From JBBDRW01 sp040905265 (GTDB lineage Bacteria; Bacteroidota; Rhodothermia; Balneolales; Balneolaceae): DNA of 18,174 nt. The notes under the pieces were generated by a model. The model saw only the letters and a list, made by a program, of their open reading frames with translations, was not told the origin of the DNA and did no database searches. The DNA lies in assembly GCA_040905265.1 (NCBI GenBank), contig JBBDRW010000168.1:1-18174 (forward strand). Direction: 5' to 3'. Both the position numbers and the translations under genes were made by a program. How positions within the stretch are numbered: the stretch's first letter is position 1; every line of letters begins with the position of its first letter. Positions 15,425 through 18,174 of this stretch are shown one piece after another.

Positions 15425-16759
15425 ATGCTTGCCAAATATCGGGTACTAATCCCATTTCTGTTTCTCTTCCTGTTTGTAAGTGTATCGACGGTTTTCGCCG
15501 CTGACGGCTCTGAAATCGACAGTGGTGTGACTGCCTGGATGCTTGTCTCAACCGCACTTGTACTTTTAATGGTACCGGGCCTTGCCATGTTTTACGGGGG
15601 CCTGGTCCGTACCAAGAATGTATTGGGAACCATGATGCACAGTTACGCCGCCATGGGAATCATGACGATTCTCTGGGTGGCAGTCGGTTATGCCATGTGT
15701 TTCGGGCCAAATGTATTTGGTGGATGGTTCGGATGGAATTCTGATTACTTCTTTTTATCCGGTATCGATGACTCCATTCTGGATGCCGGTGTACCTGAAT
15801 ATGTCTTCAGTATGTTTCAGGGCAAGTTCGCAATTATTACTCCCGCCCTGATTGCCGGTGCTTTCGCCGAGCGGGTGAAGTTTAAATCCTATTGTCTCTT
15901 TATTGCTCTTTGGGGCCTGCTGGTCTACAACCCTCTCTGCCACTGGGTATGGGCGGAAGACGGATTTCTCTTCAACCTTGGTGCGAATGGTGCTATCGAC
16001 TTTGCCGGTGGCACGGTTGTTCACATCTCTGCTGGTGTCAGTGGTTTGATTGCCGCCCTCTACCTGGGTGCCAGGAGAGGATTCCCTGTAACCAATATGC
16101 CTCCCAACAACCTTGTGATGACCATGATCGGAGGCGGCCTTCTCTGGGTGGGATGGTTCGGGTTTAACGCCGGAAGTTCGGTAGCCAGCGGCCTGAGTAC
16201 AGCTCAGGCGCTGACGGCCACACAGGTGGCTGCTGCTTCCGGTGCGATTTCCTGGATGATCATCGAGGCGTGGCATCAGGGAAAAGCGACGGCCCTGGGG
16301 ATCGTTTCGGGGATTCTGGCTGGCCTGGTTGCGGTCACTCCCGCTGCGGGTGTTGTACAGCCGATCGGCGCTTTCGCGCTGGGTATTTTCGCCTCTGTTT
16401 TCTGTTATCTGGCCATCCTTGTGAAGAACAGAATGGGATATGACGACAGCCTGGATGCATTCGGAATTCACGGTATCGGCGGTATTGTCGGGGCCATTCT
16501 TCTCACCTTTTTCATCCGGGAGAGCTGGATGGCGGAAGCAGCTGCATTGGCGGGTGGGAGCTGGTCGATCTGGCAGCAACTGGGGGTTCAGGTTGCAGCC
16601 GTTACGATTGCGATCCTGTATGCGGCCGTCTGTACAGTTATCCTGCTGGTGGTTGTCAACAAACTGATGGGCTTCCGGTCCACACCCCAGGAGGAGATGC
16701 AAGGGCTGGATAGTGCCTACCACAGTGAGCATGGATACGGAATGCTGAACCCCAATTAA
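15425..16759 (+). CDS. amtB: Ammonium transporter (Amt/MEP/Rh family)
   Basis: A 444-residue inner-membrane channel-like transporter that carries ammonium into the cell. A cleavable signal peptide is likely (hydrophobic residues 8-24, cleavage after VFA at 25), as in E. coli AmtB. Eleven membrane helices follow. The twin pore histidines are His200 (DFAGGTVVHISAG) and His349 (DAFGIHGIGG); Asp192 in the first of these segments matches the conserved structural aspartate. MFQGKFAIITPALIAGAFAER (130-150) carries the phenylalanine gate region. The cytoplasmic tail STPQEEMQGLDSAYHSEHGYGM fits the PII-interacting C-terminus. The start is ATG at 15425 with no Shine-Dalgarno sequence. glnK follows after 20 bases, the standard pairing in which GlnK plugs the channel when nitrogen is plentiful. 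Confidence 0.97.
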   Translation: MLAKYRVLIPFLFLFLFVSVSTVFAADGSEIDSGVTAWMLVSTALVLLMVPGLAMFYGGLVRTKNVLGTMMHSYAAMGIMTILWVAVGYAMCFGPNVFGGWFGWNSDYFFLSGIDDSILDAGVPEYVFSMFQGKFAIITPALIAGAFAERVKFKSYCLFIALWGLLVYNPLCHWVWAEDGFLFNLGANGAIDFAGGTVVHISAGVSGLIAALYLGARRGFPVTNMPPNNLVMTMIGGGLLWVGWFGFNAGSSVASGLSTAQALTATQVAAASGAISWMIIEAWHQGKATALGIVSGILAGLVAVTPAAGVVQPIGAFALGIFASVFCYLAILVKNRMGYDDSLDAFGIHGIGGIVGAILLTFFIRESWMAEAAALAGGSWSIWQQLGVQVAAVTIAILYAAVCTVILLVVVNKLMGFRSTPQEEMQGLDSAYHSEHGYGMLNPN

Positions 16760-16779
16760 TCAACCTTGACAGAAATCAG

Positions 16780-17136
16780 ATGAAACTAGTAATTGCTATA
16801 ATCAGAGAAACTCAACTGGATGAAGTACGGGAAGCCTTGATTGAGGCGGAGATCCGGCGAATCACCGTTACCCGGGTCTCCGGGCACGGAAAATCTGCCG
16901 ACGAGGAGATCTACCGTGGTAAAAAGGTAGTTCCCGGCCTGATTCCCAGGGTGAGACTCGAGATCGCTTTGAATGACGAGTACGTGGATGTGACGGTGAA
17001 CACCATTATCAATACCGTAAAGGCGCAGTATGGTCCGGGCGGAACGGGAAAGTCCGGGGACGGCAAAATCTTTATTCTTCCGCTCGAGGAGTGTATCCGG
17101 ATCAGTACAGAAGAGAGGGGGCCGGAAGGGATCTGA
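16780..17136 (+). CDS. glnK: PII nitrogen regulatory protein (GlnK-like), atypical T-loop
   Basis: A 118-residue trimeric signal protein that senses ATP/ADP and 2-oxoglutarate and binds the neighbouring AmtB. PII features are MKLVIAIIRETQLDEVREAL (1-20), the T-loop (about 35-57), and the ATP-binding GTGKSGDGKIFILPLEECIRI (88-108). Oddities are clear. The T-loop reads YRGKKVVPGLIP, so Tyr45 (E. coli Tyr46) is kept but E. coli Tyr51, the uridylylation site, is Val50. The segment before the T-loop (SGHGKSADEE) is one residue shorter than in GlnB and lacks the Gln39 that helps hold Mg-ATP and 2-oxoglutarate. There is an extra YGPGG-like insertion (84-88) just before the TGK B-loop. Linkage to amtB supports the GlnK role; control by uridylylation is not expected. 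Confidence 0.93.
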   Translation: MKLVIAIIRETQLDEVREALIEAEIRRITVTRVSGHGKSADEEIYRGKKVVPGLIPRVRLEIALNDEYVDVTVNTIINTVKAQYGPGGTGKSGDGKIFILPLEECIRISTEERGPEGI

Positions 17137-17419
17137 CGCTCGATGTATACCAAACCGTGTGGGTTGGCTTTGTCCCACAAGGCGATAGCGCATTTCATGT
17201 GTTGAACCCGAAGCGCTCCGAGCGAAAAGACGGTTTTGCAAAGGCTCCATTGAGCAATTCGCCAGCCGATGGATACAAAGCCTACGAATAGTTCTTGGAA
17301 AACTAAAGTGTAACCTTTTTCAGGTATTACGTATCTAAATGGGGTAGACCCGGCTCAAAATATACGGGCCCGTTTAACATATAAAATACCCTGAACGAAG
17401 TATATCTGATCTGTGACTG
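17137..17419. other. Intergenic region after glnK, before the propeller gene
   Basis: 283 bases without a trusted gene. An imperfect hairpin, CCAAACC (17150-17156) and GGGTTGG (17161-17167), lies 14 bases after the glnK stop and is followed by CTTTG, so it could be a weak terminator. Bases 17091-17291 are open in another plus frame (ending GYKAYE) and partly open on the minus strand, but neither product is recognised. An AT-rich stretch with TATAAAAT near 17379-17388 may hold the promoter of the next gene. Confidence 0.35.
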
Positions 17420-18007
17420 ATGATACACTTTCCAAAAATATGGACCAGTCTGTTGCTTCTCATTTGTACCGTTGCCTGCAGCGGGAATGAATACAATAGT
17501 AACCTGTCGGAGAATATTCAGACCTATCGCATCGATCCGGGGCATGCGGCGGGGGCAAGTCTGGATGAGGTGATTACGGATATCGAATTTATTGCCCTCA
17601 AATTGCCCGATTCTCTCCATCTCTCCGTGGCCAGCAAGGTGGTTTTTCGCGACTCACTTTTCTACATTCTGGATCGTACACCTACCGGTTCCGAGTCAAA
17701 AATTTTTGCATTCGATCTGAATGGGGATTTTCGATTTGTTATTGACAGACCTGGCGAGGGTCCCGGTGAGTATGACTACATTTACGATCTGGCACTTGCC
17801 GGAGAGATGATCGCTCTCGCTACCTCGGCGCACCTGCTCATCTATTCGTTTGACGGTGAACTCATACAACGACATGTCATCACCGGTGAGGGTGGTGACT
17901 TGCCCGGATTTATAACCTCATTCGATCTGCTAGATGACGGAGCCATTTTGTTTACAGATACAAACGGCAGAATTTTGCGAACAGACCTCCCTGTGAAGCA
18001 TCGGTAA
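17420..18007 (+). pseudogene. 6-bladed beta-propeller lipoprotein, C-terminally truncated
   Basis: A 195-residue product. It starts with a lipoprotein signal (hydrophobic 10-18, lipobox TVAC, Cys20), then repeated beta-strand units of the kind seen in Bacteroidota '6-bladed beta-propeller' proteins. These include IEFIALKLPDSL (56-67), SKIFAFDLNGDFRFVIDR (93-110) and the hallmark PGEGPGEYDYIYDLAL (111-126). Known members are usually about 350-400 residues, so only roughly half the propeller is present. The frame ends TDLPVKHR and TAA at 18005-18007. Neither other plus frame beyond that point continues the propeller pattern. A truncated non-functional gene is the likeliest reading; a real short protein or sequence error near 17990-18007 is possible. 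The role of the family is unclear; members are thought to be surface-exposed and often sit near transport or signalling genes. Confidence 0.6.
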
Positions 18008-18174
18008 TGAAGAGGTAACATCTCTCATGGCCGGAGTTTAAACGGCGTTCCAAAAGGATTTCATTGAGGAGCAGCGTAGTCAACCTTCAACCAAAAAAAC
18101 GAATACAGGCGTCTCAACAGATTTTATGGGTTTTCTGTTGCTTCGGATCGTTTTTAGGAGATGCTCTACGGTTT
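18008..18174. other. Unrecognised sequence at the right edge
   Basis: No gene can be supported. One plus frame is open from about 18041 to the end, and one minus frame is open from 18174 to a TGA at 18087 (ending PVFVFLVEG). Either could be the edge of a gene outside the window. The propeller similarity has ended by here, so this may be the far side of a rearrangement. Confidence 0.25.

Noticed and set aside
15755..16732. Minus-strand open frame of 325 codons opposite amtB
   Set aside because: A shadow of a clear amtB; polar, repetitive composition without domain marks.
18041..18174. Open frames on both strands at the right edge as part of a transposase
   Set aside because: No catalytic motif or terminal inverted repeat is visible in the short sequence available.

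Overview
The window is an 18.2 kb stretch of chromosome from what looks like a Bacteroidota-related bacterium, most plausibly of the Balneolota/Rhodothermota side. This is inferred from: moderate GC; most starts lacking a clear Shine-Dalgarno sequence; at least one exact Bacteroidota-type -7 box (TATCTTTG upstream of purF); a lipoprotein of the '6-bladed beta-propeller' type carrying a GxGPGEY motif; and a UbiA-like membrane protein of a kind common in that group. No rRNA, tRNA, CRISPR array, intact insertion sequence or phage gene was seen.

Layout. (a) 1-453, minus strand: an AT-richer two-gene unit, a DUF5674-family protein followed by a small conserved protein cut by the window edge. (b) 570-694: a frameshifted scrap of a family-2 glycosyltransferase lying tail to tail with gcvP. 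(c) 693-3587, minus: gcvP, the single-chain glycine decarboxylase. (d) 3878-4714: a ZIP/GufA metal transporter, convergent with a DUF2459 lipoprotein (4804-5481, minus). (e) 5545-7767, plus: rdgB and a sodium:solute symporter, the latter with a TTG start, ended by a two-way terminator. (f) 7823-15036, minus: a long same-strand run which in transcription order is a UbiA-like membrane protein, purU, a glycerate 2-kinase (gckA type), purF, engB and serA. (g) 15425-17136, plus: amtB-glnK, the ammonium channel and its PII regulator. (h) 17420-18007, plus: a beta-propeller lipoprotein that stops at about half the usual family length, followed by unrecognised sequence to the window end.

How the genes fit together. 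The core is ordinary metabolism with one clear theme, one-carbon units and nitrogen. GcvP breaks down glycine to feed tetrahydrofolate with C1 units, SerA starts serine synthesis from 3-phosphoglycerate, glycerate 2-kinase returns glycerate to lower glycolysis, PurU releases formate and free tetrahydrofolate from 10-formyl-tetrahydrofolate, PurF commits PRPP and glutamine nitrogen to purines, and AmtB/GlnK control ammonium entry. EngB (ribosome assembly) is translationally coupled to purF. The less ordinary points are the GT2 remnant, an unusual PII without the uridylylated tyrosine, the DUF5674 pair, a UbiA-like protein lacking its first aspartate motif, hairpins in the gckA and amtB leaders, and the truncated propeller gene. 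I did not find a clear new defence or mobile system.
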